Origin: Mycolicibacter minnesotensis
Lineage (GTDB): Bacteria > Actinomycetota > Actinomycetes > Mycobacteriales > Mycobacteriaceae
Direction: 5' to 3'
Length of the DNA: 64,000 nucleotides
Assembly (NCBI RefSeq): GCF_010731755.1
Contig: NZ_AP022589.1
Location: forward strand, 1,922,001 to 1,986,000
Below, one piece after another: positions 43,846 to 53,480 of this stretch. Position 1 is the stretch's first letter. The number at the start of each line of letters is the position of its first letter. The notes beneath the pieces are model-generated. The model was not told where the DNA came from. It worked only from the letters and a program-made list of their open reading frames with translations, and ran no database searches. Made by a program: the position numbers and the translations under genes.

Positions 43846-44319
43846 ATGTCACTTAACAGCGTTCGCCGTATCGGTAGGCAGCGAAAGTCAGTCTTCTTCG
43901 CGACAGTGACCATGGGTATCGCGTCGGGGTTGGGAGGCGTTCACGCGCACGCGGAGCCTCCGGTGACGCCGGTGCCGTCGGCCAGCCAGCTCACCTCCCA
44001 GGTGGCGGTCATATTCGACACCGATGCGGACCGCGCGCTGCGCGCCTCTTACCTTGAGGCGGGTGCCGCCGCATTGCCCGTCGCCGATGTCCTGGCGGGG
44101 CCCATGGCGCAGCATCGATCGATGGTCTCCATGAGGGTGGAAGATCCGGTGTCGAACGGAGATCGACTGAGTTCCCAACTGGTCATGGCCGTGATGGGCA
44201 TTGGTGCCCAGCGCCGGGAGATCAACTGGGTTGAACATGCCGGATCATGGAAGCTGACGACCGACTCCCTGTGCAGCCTCTACACCGAGGTATCGCGCGG
44301 GCAGGGGTGTCCGCTCTAG
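43846..44319 (+). CDS. Exported MTB12/CFP-2-like low-molecular-weight protein
   Basis: The 157-residue protein has a signal peptide (basic start, VFFATVTMGIASGLGGVHAHA, cleavage expected after Ala36). A Pro-rich start VTPVPSASQLTSQVA and a domain that ends INWVEHAGSWKLTTDSLCSLY follow. The layout, with a small beta-rich domain and PxPSAxQLTS at its beginning, resembles MTB12. Two Cys (near the C-terminus) may bond. Its role outside the cell is unknown. It closes the rightward island operon and is followed by a double hairpin. Confidence 0.75.
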   Translation: MSLNSVRRIGRQRKSVFFATVTMGIASGLGGVHAHAEPPVTPVPSASQLTSQVAVIFDTDADRALRASYLEAGAAALPVADVLAGPMAQHRSMVSMRVEDPVSNGDRLSSQLVMAVMGIGAQRREINWVEHAGSWKLTTDSLCSLYTEVSRGQGCPL

Positions 44320-44351
44320 GGCGAAGATTCCTTCGAATGGTGCCCCTAGAG
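44314..44351. terminator. Double hairpin between convergent genes
   Basis: CTCTAGGGC pairs with GCCCCTAGAG (one bulge), and CGAAG-ATTC-CTTCG forms an inner stem. Both stop codons of the convergent genes lie within the outer stem, so it can act in both directions. There is no run of T on either side. Confidence 0.6.
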
Positions 44352-44735
44352 CCCCAGCAGTGGCCCGGCGTAGCGAGTGTCGGTGTACTCACGCACCGAC
44401 ACGATCCGCCCGTCTTCGGTGTCGACGATGAACACCAGGGGACTGTCGTAGTGCGAACCGTCGGCGGTGACGCAGTCACCCAGCGCTTCGATCACCACGG
44501 TCTCGTGCTCGTTGATGCACCGCACCAGCTCCAACTCGATGCGCAGCCCGAGACGGCGCTGCTCGACCTCCAGCCGCAGGGTGTCCTTGTCGACGGCCTC
44601 GCGGGTCAAGATGGTCCACCAGGTGAAACCGTCGCTGACCAGCGTGAATATCTCGTCTAAATCGTCGTCGCCGCAGATGCCCTGGAGAAACATCCATGCC
44701 AACTCTGCTTGCGGATCGTCGAACGGGGTGGCCAC
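44346..44735 (-). CDS. SnoaL-like/NTF2-fold protein (Rv0141c-like)
   Basis: The 129-residue protein has MATPFDDPQAELAWMFLQGICGDDDLDEIFTLVSDGFTWW, a central LRLEVEQRRLGLRIELELVRCI helix-strand and the end ISVREYTDTRYAGPLLGL. This is a cone-shaped fold found in polyketide cyclases and ketosteroid isomerases. It starts at a GTG. It corresponds in position to Rv0141c and probably binds a hydrophobic ligand; the reaction is unknown. Confidence 0.83.
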   Translation of the reverse strand: MATPFDDPQAELAWMFLQGICGDDDLDEIFTLVSDGFTWWTILTREAVDKDTLRLEVEQRRLGLRIELELVRCINEHETVVIEALGDCVTADGSHYDSPLVFIVDTEDGRIVSVREYTDTRYAGPLLGL

Positions 44736-44826
44736 CTGACCATCGTGACCTGACGGCGCGGACCGGTCAACGCGGACAACGGATCCTTATGATTACGTCA
44801 TCAGTGATTCGCTCTGCCGCACGGTC

Positions 44827-45726
44827 ATGTTCCCCGGGCCAGTCGATCCCGCACGGGCCCTGGCTCCGCTGCGCCGTGGGCCGGGTGACCCGTGTCTGCA
44901 GGTTATCGACGGTGCCTTCTGGCGAACCAGCCTGATGGTCAGCGGGCCGGTGACGGCGCGCATCAGCCGGGCCGCGCCCGACGCGGTGGACTGCCAGGCT
45001 TGGGGTCCCGGCGCCGAAGAGTTCCTCGACGCCGCGCCCGGGCTCCTCGGTGCCCATGACACGGCAACCGACTTCGTCCCGACCGATCCGACGGTGGTCG
45101 CCGCACACCGGCGGGTGCCCCACCTGCGACTGGGGCGTACCGGACAGGTACTCGAGGCCCTTGTCCCGGCCGTGCTCGAACAGCGGGTGCCGGGTATCGA
45201 CGCCTTCCGCGCGTGGCGGCTGCTGGTGACCGAATTCGGTTCGCCGGCGCCCGGCCCGGCACCGGAACGCATGCGGGTGCCGCCGTCGGCGCAGACCTGG
45301 CAGGCCATTCCGTCCTGGAAGTTCCACCTCGCCAACGTCGACGGAGGGCGCGCCCGCACCATTGTCGGATGCGCACGGCGGGCCTCCGCCCTGGAACGGC
45401 TGACGGCCCGCCCGCCCGCAGAGGCCAGGGCCGCCCTGATGTCGCTACCCGGCGTGGGGGAGTGGACCGCTGCCGAGACTGCGCAGCGCGCATTCGGTGA
45501 TGCCGACGCGTTGTCGGTCGGGGACTATCACCTGGCGCCGATGATCGGCCGCACACTGCTCGGGCTTCCCTTCGAGGAGCCGTTCACCGATGCCGCCATG
45601 GTGGAGCTGATGGAGCCGATGCGACCACACCGGCACCGAGTGGTGCGGTTGCTGATCGAAAGCGGATTAGCTGTCAGCAAACGTCGTGGGGCGCGCCTGC
45701 CGGTGCAACGGATCAGCGCGCTGTAG
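44827..45726 (+). CDS. HhH-GPD DNA glycosylase-like protein (Rv0142-like)
   Basis: The 299-residue protein has the helix-hairpin-helix LMSLPGVGEWTAAETAQRAFG and a catalytic-Asp region DALSVGDYHLAP. This is the layout of AlkA/OGG1-type glycosylases, which excise damaged bases. The N-terminal half (residues 1-100) is a beta-rich domain as in AlkA. It ends inside the convergent TetR (14-bp overlap). Confidence 0.85.
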   Translation: MFPGPVDPARALAPLRRGPGDPCLQVIDGAFWRTSLMVSGPVTARISRAAPDAVDCQAWGPGAEEFLDAAPGLLGAHDTATDFVPTDPTVVAAHRRVPHLRLGRTGQVLEALVPAVLEQRVPGIDAFRAWRLLVTEFGSPAPGPAPERMRVPPSAQTWQAIPSWKFHLANVDGGRARTIVGCARRASALERLTARPPAEARAALMSLPGVGEWTAAETAQRAFGDADALSVGDYHLAPMIGRTLLGLPFEEPFTDAAMVELMEPMRPHRHRVVRLLIESGLAVSKRRGARLPVQRISAL

Positions 45727-46303
45727 GCGGCGTTCCGGCCGTCGACGAGGACGCCGTGGCAAACCTGCCGGAGTCCAGCGCGTCGAGAAGTTGGCCGGCG
45801 ATCCATTCGAACGTCGAGCCGTCGCGCGGCAGCAGCGCCTGCTCGTAGCCGATCAGCAGATAAATGGCCCAGTTAGCGAACAGTTGCGCCTGACGCTCGT
45901 CCCCGAGCACCTCCAGCGCCGATTCGCGGAGAATATCGAAGCGTTGCTGGTCCACTTCGGTCTGCACCGCATGTACCCGCGCATCCGCCGAGCTCCAGGC
46001 GCGGATGGCAGCTTCGGCGCTGTGCGGCAGTGTCAGGCCGATCTGGATCAGGCTGTCGAGGCGCTGGCGTGGGTCGGGTATCGCGCGGACAAACTCCACC
46101 TGCTGGACGGTGCGCTCTTCAAGCCAGTGTTGCACCAGGTCACGGGTGTAAACCGGCCAGCTGGTGAAGTAGTGGTAGAACGAGCCGGTGGTGACGCCGA
46201 GCCGATTGCAGACCTCCGCAAGCTTGAGTCCGCCGTAGCCCAATTCGGACAGCACCTCGAGACCTGTCTCGAAGTACGCCTGACGAGAGAGTAGCGCGCC
46301 CAT
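45713..46303 (-). CDS. TetR-family regulator
   Basis: The 196-residue protein has helix-turn-helix LSELGYGGLKLAEVCNRLGVTTGSFYHYFTSWPVYTRDL and a C-terminal domain with LFANWAIYLLIGYEQALLPRDG. It starts at ATG 46303 and is divergent from a second TetR gene at 46420. It is not the Rv0143c channel that would be expected here from the M. tuberculosis order. Confidence 0.86.
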   Translation of the reverse strand: MGALLSRQAYFETGLEVLSELGYGGLKLAEVCNRLGVTTGSFYHYFTSWPVYTRDLVQHWLEERTVQQVEFVRAIPDPRQRLDSLIQIGLTLPHSAEAAIRAWSSADARVHAVQTEVDQQRFDILRESALEVLGDERQAQLFANWAIYLLIGYEQALLPRDGSTFEWIAGQLLDALDSGRFATASSSTAGTPPTAR

Positions 46304-46419
46304 AAGTCGACTTTAGTTCGCTGAGCTTCGCTATGGTACCGCACGGCCTACTCTTAAGTGAATCTTCGTGATCGCGATGTTGTGAAGCGCAAATCGGCTT
46401 TCGGTGCCACACTTGAGCG

Positions 46420-47070
46420 GTGCAGAACGCGGCACTGCGGAGGGTAGGGCGTCCCCGGGGGGCACGCTCGAATGAGACGCGCGAGCGAATCGTCACTGCC
46501 GCCAGGGGGCTCTTCGGCGAATTCGGCTACCACGCAACGACGTTCCAGGCGGTGGCTGAACGGGCGCAGCTAACGCGCCCGGCGATCAACCATTATTTTC
46601 CGAACAAGCAACTGCTTTATCAGGCGGTTCTTGGCCAGGCGGCGGCCATGTTCGAGCATGCCGTCCAGCAGGCCCGCGGCGAGCCGACCCTGGTTGCACA
46701 GCTGTCTTCAGTGATCGCGGCCGCGGCTCAACTCGGTGAGGACGACCCCACTGCCGCGGCGTTCGCGGTCACCGCAGTGGTCGATGCCCAGCGTGACCCG
46801 ACGTTGCGCGCGCTGGCCGGCGATATCCAGGGCCTGCCCCGGGCATTCCTCACCGAGGCGGTCTCCGACGCAATTGCCCGCGGGGAGCTCGTCACCACCT
46901 CGAAAATCCCCGACCTGGCCGAAATGCTGTTGGCCGTGTTGTGGGGAATCGCGTTCTACGTCTCGCTGGGCGGTAGCCAGGGGGACTCGGCGGGCGTGGT
47001 TGCCTCGCTGCAGGCGCTGTTGACACAGGAACTCTGGAAGTTGCAACAGCCCTCCGACGGCAAGAGTTAA
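46420..47070 (+). CDS. TetR-family regulator (Rv0144-like)
   Basis: The 216-residue protein has helix-turn-helix GLFGEFGYHATTFQAVAERAQLTRPAINHYFPNKQLLY. It starts at GTG 46420 and precedes the SAM methyltransferase by 65 bp, the order of Rv0144-Rv0145. It probably regulates this neighbour or itself. The 116-bp gap to the divergent TetR gene is the control region for both. Confidence 0.87.
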   Translation: MQNAALRRVGRPRGARSNETRERIVTAARGLFGEFGYHATTFQAVAERAQLTRPAINHYFPNKQLLYQAVLGQAAAMFEHAVQQARGEPTLVAQLSSVIAAAAQLGEDDPTAAAFAVTAVVDAQRDPTLRALAGDIQGLPRAFLTEAVSDAIARGELVTTSKIPDLAEMLLAVLWGIAFYVSLGGSQGDSAGVVASLQALLTQELWKLQQPSDGKS

Positions 47071-47126
47071 TAGCCCGGCTAACTTTCATCGGTACTATGG
47101 CGTCCACCACGGCCGCTACCAGATGA

Positions 47127-48074
<948 letters not shown>

Positions 48075-48198
48075 GGCGCACAGCCGACCCGGCCTAGCGG
48101 CCTCGATTCATCCCCCGTATACAGAGAAAGCCTGGAAGTGGCGCACCGCTTGTTCCAGGCTGTTCTAGCGTGGCGATCGAAATCGAGGAAGGAAACTG

Positions 48199-49059
48199 AT
48201 GTCCGGAGTGCAGGATCGTGTAGTCGTCGTCACCGGAGCCGGTGGCGGGTTGGGCCGTGAATACGCTCTGACCCTGGCCCGCGAGGGCGCCTGTGTGGTG
48301 GTCAACGACCTCGGAGGTGCCCGCGACGGCACCGGTGCCGGGCACAACATGGCCGACCAGGTGGTCTCGGAGATCAAAGAGGCCGGCGGTCGGGCAGTCG
48401 CCAACTACGACAGCGTCGCCGACGCCGAGGGTGCCGCCAACATCATCAAGACCGCGGTGGATGAGTTCGGCAAGATCGACGGCGTCGTCAGCAACGCCGG
48501 CATCCTGCGGGACGGCACCTTCCACAAGATGACGTCGGAGAACTGGGACGCCGTACTGCAGGTGCACCTCTACGGCGGATACAACGTAGTCCGTGCCGCG
48601 TGGCCGCACTTTCGGGAGCAGGGGTTCGGCCGGGTGGTGGTCGCCACCTCCACGAGTGGGCTGTTCGGCAACTTCGGGCAGGCCAACTACGGCGCCGCCA
48701 AGCTCGGACTGGTCGGCATGATCAACACGCTGGCCATCGAGGGCGCCAAGTACAACATCAAGGCCAACGCGATTGCGCCCATCGCGGCCACCCGGATGAC
48801 CGAGGACATCCTGCCGCCCGAGGTGCTGGCCAAGCTCAAGCCCGAGTACGTCGCCCCGGTGGTGGCCTACCTGTGCACCGAAGAGGTCGCCGAGACCGGC
48901 TCGGTGTTCATTGCCGGTGGTGGCAAGGTGCAGCGCGCGGCGCTGTTCGAGAACGCCGGTGCCACCTTCGAGAACCCGCCGTCGGTCGATGACGTCGCGG
49001 CGCAGTGGTCGACGATCGCCGACCTGTCGGCGGCCAAGGCGGCCAACTTCTCGCTGTAA
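48199..49059 (+). CDS. Short-chain dehydrogenase/3-hydroxyacyl dehydrogenase (Rv0148-like)
   Basis: The 286-residue protein has cofactor motif TGAGGGLGREYAL, NDLGGARDGTG, NAGILRDGTFHKM and catalytic S/Y/K in STSGLFGNFGQANYGAAKLGL. The insert after the cofactor motif and the C-terminal GSVFIAGGGKVQRAALF are typical of MFE-2-type peroxisomal hydroxyacyl dehydrogenases. It probably oxidises 3-hydroxyacyl-CoA. It corresponds to Rv0148. An AAGGAAA ribosome-binding site precedes the ATG. Confidence 0.9.
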   Translation: MSGVQDRVVVVTGAGGGLGREYALTLAREGACVVVNDLGGARDGTGAGHNMADQVVSEIKEAGGRAVANYDSVADAEGAANIIKTAVDEFGKIDGVVSNAGILRDGTFHKMTSENWDAVLQVHLYGGYNVVRAAWPHFREQGFGRVVVATSTSGLFGNFGQANYGAAKLGLVGMINTLAIEGAKYNIKANAIAPIAATRMTEDILPPEVLAKLKPEYVAPVVAYLCTEEVAETGSVFIAGGGKVQRAALFENAGATFENPPSVDDVAAQWSTIADLSAAKAANFSL

Positions 49060-49089
49060 ATCGCAGTCCACCGGCGCCGATCGAGCACC

Positions 49090-49905
49090 TCAGCCGCGCA
49101 GCGCGCTGCGCAGCCCGTCTCGGTCGGCGTCGGTGACTCCGGCGGCCCGCAGGAATCCTTCGAACGAACCAAAGTTCGTCTCGATCGAGCGTTCGGCGGC
49201 ATCCAGGTAGTCGGCGCGTACGCCGAGCACCTCATCGGAGAGCCGGGCTTCGGTGAATGTGAGTACTTCGGGCGTGATCTCGACCTCGGGTCGTTCGCGA
49301 ATCATCTCCATGATGCGGTCCCGGAGCACCGGAACCGCCGTGTTGCTGCGCAGGTAGTCGGCGACGACGGCGTCGCGATCCACCCCGGCCGCCCGCAGCA
49401 CCACCGCGACGACGAATCCCGTGCGGTCTTTGCCGGCGAAGCAGTGCGCCAGCACCGGCCGCCCGGCCGCCAGTAGCGACACCACCGTGTGCACCGCTCG
49501 CCGGGAGCCCGCCAGTGTGGGGAACCGTTCGTATTCCTCCAGCATGTACCGGGCGGCGACGTCGGCGGCGGAATCCTCGTCGGGCTTCTCGGCCATCATG
49601 TTGCGGAAGGCGTCCTCGTGCGGCGCCGAGCTGTCCGGGGACTGATCGCCGGCCAGATCGGGGAAGGGCAGCAGGTGAATGCCGACGCCGGTGGGCACCA
49701 GTCCGGGCCCGCGGCGGGCGACCTCGCGGGGGGATCGCAGATCGGCGATGTCGGCCACGCCGAGCCGCAGCAGTTCGTCGCGGCCCTGGTCTTCGAGGCG
49801 ACTCAATTCGCTGGAGCGGAACAAACGGCCCGGGCGCAGCGCTCCGGTGGTCTCGGAGACGTCGCGAAAGTTCCACGCGCCGGGGAGAGTCGGCTGGAAG
49901 GTCAC
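49090..49905 (-). CDS. ptpB: PtpB-type protein tyrosine/phosphoinositide phosphatase
   Basis: The 271-residue protein matches M. tuberculosis PtpB closely: GAWNFRDVS, LRPGRLFRSSELSRL, ARRGPG and the active-site P-loop HCFAGKDRTGF (Cys-x5-Arg). PtpB is secreted by pathogens and removes phosphates from phosphotyrosine and phosphoinositides; a secretion signal is not visible. The start GTG 49905 has a TATCGT -10 exactly 6 bp upstream, fitting a leaderless transcript. GTG 49923 would add six residues. It corresponds to Rv0153c. Confidence 0.93.
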   Translation of the reverse strand: MTFQPTLPGAWNFRDVSETTGALRPGRLFRSSELSRLEDQGRDELLRLGVADIADLRSPREVARRGPGLVPTGVGIHLLPFPDLAGDQSPDSSAPHEDAFRNMMAEKPDEDSAADVAARYMLEEYERFPTLAGSRRAVHTVVSLLAAGRPVLAHCFAGKDRTGFVVAVVLRAAGVDRDAVVADYLRSNTAVPVLRDRIMEMIRERPEVEITPEVLTFTEARLSDEVLGVRADYLDAAERSIETNFGSFEGFLRAAGVTDADRDGLRSALRG

Positions 49906-49952
49906 CCGGCCACGATAGGACACCTTGCTGTTGCACCGCCGGGGAGACGAGC

Positions 49953-49986
49953 GACGGCCCCCGATCCGGGAGGATCAGGGGCCGTC
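49953..49986. terminator. Strong I-shaped hairpin terminator
   Basis: GACGGCCCC pairs perfectly with GGGGCCGTC, with an inner GATCC-GGGA-GGATC stem separated by one mismatch. No T-run follows in either direction. The hairpin lies 23 bp downstream of the small-ORF stop and upstream of the PtpB start on the same strand, so it probably ends the small transcript. Confidence 0.72.
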
Positions 49987-50008
49987 AGTCAGGTTCATTG
50001 CAGCCGGA

Positions 50009-50152
50009 CTACACCGGAGGGTAGTTCTGCGGGGGGTAGCCGCCGCCGCTTTCGACGCCACGAATGCCCCAAGTCAGGTACTTGAAGAAGAACTCCGCCT
50101 CGTCGCTCATCTCGTAATCCGGATTCGGATCGTAACCGTAACCAGGACCCAT
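50009..50152 (-). CDS. Small conserved ORF (Rv0157A-like)
   Basis: A 47-residue protein opens MGPGYGYDPNPDYEMSDEA. The middle is FFFKYLTWGIRGVESGGG and the tail YPPQNYPPV. It has an AAGGGG ribosome-binding site 8 bp upstream of ATG 50152 and a terminator hairpin after the stop. It occupies the place of the small M. tuberculosis gene Rv0157A next to Rv0158. It has no recognisable domain; acidic and aromatic residues dominate. Confidence 0.75.
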   Translation of the reverse strand: MGPGYGYDPNPDYEMSDEAEFFFKYLTWGIRGVESGGGYPPQNYPPV

Positions 50153-50286
50153 GTCGTCAACCCCTTAGTTTGGATTTCACCAGTTTAGTCGGCCCGTCAA
50201 CGTCGCAACAGCGGACTGCCTAGAATCCTTCCAACCAGTTGATTGATACGGCCGTTAACACCGGCCTGGCCGAAGAGTGAGTGCAC

Positions 50287-50934
50287 ATGGCAAACGGCAA
50301 GGCTACGCCGGCGGGATCTACCCAGGCCCCGTCTCGTCGCGAGGAGTTGCTCGCGGTCGCAACCAAGCTGTTCGCCGCCCGCGGCTACCACGGCACCCGG
50401 ATGGACGATGTCGCCGACGTAGTGGGGCTGAACAAGGCGACGGTCTACCACTACTACGCCAGCAAGTCGCTGATCCTCTATGACATCTACCAGCAGGCCG
50501 CGGAGCGGACGTTGGAAGCCGTACACGACGACCCGTCGTGGACGGCGCGGGAGGCGCTGTATCAGTACACGGTGCGTCTGCTGGACCAGATCGCGGTCAA
50601 TCCTGAAGGTGCCGCAGTCTATTTCCAGGAGCAGCCCTACATCACCGAGTGGTTCACCGAGGAGCAGGTCGCCGAGGTCCGGGAGAAGGAAGCTCAGGTC
50701 TACGAGCACGTGCACGGCCTGATCGACCGCGGCATCGCCAGCGGCGAGTTCTACCCGTGCGACTCGCACGTGCTGGCATTGGGCTACATCGGCATGACGC
50801 TGGGTGCGTATCGCTGGTTGCGGCCCAGCGGCCGGCGCAGCGCCAAGGAGATCGCCGCAGAGTTCAGCACAGCGCTGCTGCGCGGGCTGATCCGTGACGA
50901 GAAGATCCGGGTCGAGTCACCGCTGGGGGCGTAG
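50287..50934 (+). CDS. TetR-family regulator (Rv0158-like)
   Basis: The 215-residue protein has helix-turn-helix KLFAARGYHGTRMDDVADVVGLNKATVYHYYASKSLILYDIY and a ligand domain with AAVYFQEQPYITEWFTEEQVAEVREKEAQVYEHV. It starts at ATG 50287, two codons inside a GTG alternative. The upstream CAACCAGTTG palindrome (50232-50241) may be its operator. It corresponds in position to Rv0158. Confidence 0.87.
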   Translation: MANGKATPAGSTQAPSRREELLAVATKLFAARGYHGTRMDDVADVVGLNKATVYHYYASKSLILYDIYQQAAERTLEAVHDDPSWTAREALYQYTVRLLDQIAVNPEGAAVYFQEQPYITEWFTEEQVAEVREKEAQVYEHVHGLIDRGIASGEFYPCDSHVLALGYIGMTLGAYRWLRPSGRRSAKEIAAEFSTALLRGLIRDEKIRVESPLGA

Positions 50935-50948
50935 ACCTCGACGCCGCA

Positions 50949-52445
50949 TTACGGCGGGGGCCTCTCGCGCCGGGCCGCGTTGTCGGCGCGTTCGGCTTCG
51001 ATGCACCGGAGCCGGTCTTGGGCTCGGGTGCTCCGGCGGGTGGGCATCATGACTTCACGCCCACGATCTGGCGACGGTGCCGCTGCGATGGTGGTTGGTG
51101 GCGCGGTGGTAGGCAGACACATGCGGGGAAACAACAGTCGGCTGCCGGGCTGCGTGGTGTACGTGTGGCCGGTGGGTGCGGTCCATTCAATGGTGCCGTC
51201 TGAGTGCTGACGATCACGCCAACCATCGTGGCCGGTCCAAAAAGTCTTGAGCAAGTGGTGCTTTCGGCATAGGCACCGCAGGTTGGAGGGGTGCGTCGGT
51301 CCCCAGGGGAAGGGGACGGCGTGGTCGATGTCGCACACGGTGGCCGGACGGTCGCAGCCAGGGAATCGGCATGTGATGTCGCGGGCGCGGATGAAGGCCG
51401 CCAGCGCGGCCGAGGGCCGGTAGCCCAGTTCAGCCGCCATGGCGGTGGGTTGCGCCAGGGGTCTGACGGTGGCGCCACCGGCAATGAGTTCGGCCAGCAA
51501 GCCCGGCGGAACCTTCCCGCCGCCGATGATGCGTCCCGACGGCGAGGGGCGTGCCTGTGCCGGCCGAGCAGCCGTGCCGATGGTCTCCCCGGACAACTGG
51601 CCGTCGGGGGTGGCATCGAGGGCGGCGGGCTCGGCGACCACATAGACGACGACACCTTTCGCTCGGGGATCGGCTTCTCCGGCGGCGGGGCAGTCACGGT
51701 TGCCGCAGCCGCAGGCCAGCGACTGAGCCCCGGCGGCCAGGGCGCCGAGCGCATCGGCGCGACGCTGGGCCAGGGTGCGGGGGTCGTCGTCGCAGACACT
51801 GTGGGCCAGCTGCATCAGGCGCTGGTCCAGGGCGGCGGCGTCCACCGCAAATAGGCGGCCCCACAGCGCGGTGGTCCCGTCTTCGGTGCGGTTGGTGTCG
51901 ACGACCAGCTCACGCCCGCGGGCCCGGTCACGCGCCCGACGTACCGCCGCCGGGTCATGCCGTTCGATCAGCGCGTCGATGGCGGCTGCGGCTTTGGCGC
52001 ACGAGAGCGGTCCAAGCGAGGTGGCCACCTCGGCCAGGTCGGCGTCGACCAGCATCAGGACGCCCGGGTCGGTGATCAAGGTGGTGTGCCATGCGATGGT
52101 CGACGCCAGTCGGGCACTGATCCGGCCGGACAGGAACAGCGCAGCCACCGCGGGGATTCTGTCCCGCAGGGCACTGGCCAGGTACATCTGGGACGACGCC
52201 ATGCCGTGGCTGATGTGCTCAGCGGCGGCTACCTCGGCGGCCGCGCCGTCCCAGTTGTCGCACGCCCAGCGGGACCGGTCGAACCCATTGCCGCTGCTTC
52301 GGCGTGCCACCAACTCTCCGATGGCGGCCAAACGATGAGCGGCGGCAGCTGCCTCTACCCCGGCCCAGCCGGCGATCGTGGCCACCAGCTCTTCGGTGCC
52401 CGCATCGGCCAGTGCCCCGGGACCCGCCAACGACGTATCGAACAT
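50949..52445 (-). CDS. DUF222/HNH endonuclease protein (13E12 repeat family)
   Basis: The 498-residue protein has an N-terminal helical DUF222 domain (about 1-330, including ADLAEVATSLGPLSCAKAAAAIDALIERHDP) and a C-terminal HNH nuclease domain (CRFPGCDRPATVCDIDHAVPFPWGPTHPSNLRCLCRKHHLLKT). This is the 13E12/REP family widespread and repeated in mycobacteria, perhaps mobile. The start is ATG 52445 (MFDTSLAGPGAL), the most upstream Met consistent with the family N-terminus. Confidence 0.87.
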   Translation of the reverse strand: MFDTSLAGPGALADAGTEELVATIAGWAGVEAAAAAHRLAAIGELVARRSSGNGFDRSRWACDNWDGAAAEVAAAEHISHGMASSQMYLASALRDRIPAVAALFLSGRISARLASTIAWHTTLITDPGVLMLVDADLAEVATSLGPLSCAKAAAAIDALIERHDPAAVRRARDRARGRELVVDTNRTEDGTTALWGRLFAVDAAALDQRLMQLAHSVCDDDPRTLAQRRADALGALAAGAQSLACGCGNRDCPAAGEADPRAKGVVVYVVAEPAALDATPDGQLSGETIGTAARPAQARPSPSGRIIGGGKVPPGLLAELIAGGATVRPLAQPTAMAAELGYRPSAALAAFIRARDITCRFPGCDRPATVCDIDHAVPFPWGPTHPSNLRCLCRKHHLLKTFWTGHDGWRDRQHSDGTIEWTAPTGHTYTTQPGSRLLFPRMCLPTTAPPTTIAAAPSPDRGREVMMPTRRSTRAQDRLRCIEAERADNAARRERPPP

Positions 52446-52495
52446 ACATTCGATTCTAGAGCGGGGGTGTGACAGGTGCGGTGACGCGCTGCCGC

Positions 52496-53395
52496 TCAGT
52501 TCCCCGCGGTCTTGAGGTGCCGGTCCAAGAACTCCAGCTGGTCGGCGATTGCCCGTTCGAAGGCATCCCCGACGTAGATGTCGAAGTGGCCTTGGGGGTA
52601 TCTCTTGATGGTGCCGCGGGGTGCCTTCGCGGCGTACCGCAGCGTGGGTCCCGGCGGGGCGACGGAGTCGGTGTCGCAGACACAGAACAGAATTGGGCAC
52701 TGCACCTTGGCGGCCAGCCGGCCCGGCCGGTAGCCCAGGATCTTCATCCCGATCCGCGCCGCGACCTCGTTGCGCAGGGTCTGGCCCTGGGGTGCCAGGT
52801 TCAGGTAGCCCGGATAGGAGTCGGGCGTGCTCATCAAGGCGACCTCGCCGGGGCGGCCCGCGGTAGCCACCAGCACGGGCGGCTTGCCGAGCCGGGCAGC
52901 CGCCAGATCCCGCAGCGCCAGCAGGCTGATCCGCGCGGTGGTCAACGGAGGTATCGTGCGCGCCGAGGCGATCCCATCGGTGAACGGGCACTGCGCCACC
53001 ACCGCGGCCACCGGCCGGCGTGCCGCGGTGGCGATCACATGGCCTCCGCCGAACGACGTGCCCCACAAGCCGATTCGGTGCCGGTCGACGTCGCTCAAGG
53101 TATGCGCGAAGTCCACCGCGGCGGACCAGTCCGCCAGTTGCAGACCCACATCGAGTACCTGGCGGGCAGCGCCGCCGCTGTCACCGAAATTGCGGTAGTC
53201 GAACACCAGGCAGGCGTAGCCGGCCGCGGCGAACCGCTCGGCATAAGCGTCCAGGCGCATGGTGCGCACCGCGCCGAGACCGTGTGCCATCACCAGCAGC
53301 GGCACACCGTCGGGGTCGGGGTCCGCCGGGCGGTACAGCCAGGCGCTGATGCGGTCCGCGCCGGATCGAAACGAGACGTCTTCGCGGGTGGTCAT
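52496..53395 (-). CDS. Alpha/beta hydrolase, dienelactone hydrolase-like
   Basis: The 299-residue protein has oxyanion MAHGLGAVRTM, nucleophile elbow WGTSFGGGHVIATAA, acid VCDTDSVAPP and catalytic His in YPQGHFDIYVGDAFERA. It has no signal peptide. The reaction is unknown; hydrolysis of small esters or lactones is typical. It starts at an ATG and is divergent from the FAD oxidase gene across an 85-bp gap. Confidence 0.85.
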   Translation of the reverse strand: MTTREDVSFRSGADRISAWLYRPADPDPDGVPLLVMAHGLGAVRTMRLDAYAERFAAAGYACLVFDYRNFGDSGGAARQVLDVGLQLADWSAAVDFAHTLSDVDRHRIGLWGTSFGGGHVIATAARRPVAAVVAQCPFTDGIASARTIPPLTTARISLLALRDLAAARLGKPPVLVATAGRPGEVALMSTPDSYPGYLNLAPQGQTLRNEVAARIGMKILGYRPGRLAAKVQCPILFCVCDTDSVAPPGPTLRYAAKAPRGTIKRYPQGHFDIYVGDAFERAIADQLEFLDRHLKTAGN

Positions 53396-53480
53396 GTCGT
53401 CAGTATCGTGCCACCTGACGAGGAATGCGATGGGGCAATCAGCGCCGGCCGTTGACGTGGGTGTCGGTTATTTTCTGGTC

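Noticed and set aside
48130..48165. Second KstR-like site before the Rv0148-like SDR
   Set aside because: The TTGTTC and GTTCTAG words are in the same orientation and do not form the AAC-N2-GTT palindrome.
50230..50243. KstR site before the Rv0158-like TetR
   Set aside because: TCCAACCAGTTGAT has the AAC-N2-GTT core but lacks the final A of the consensus, so it is kept only as a possible operator for the local TetR.
52446..53066. N-terminal extension of the 13E12 protein to 53066
   Set aside because: The extension lies antisense within the convincing hydrolase gene and is low-complexity. The family starts near MFDTSL.
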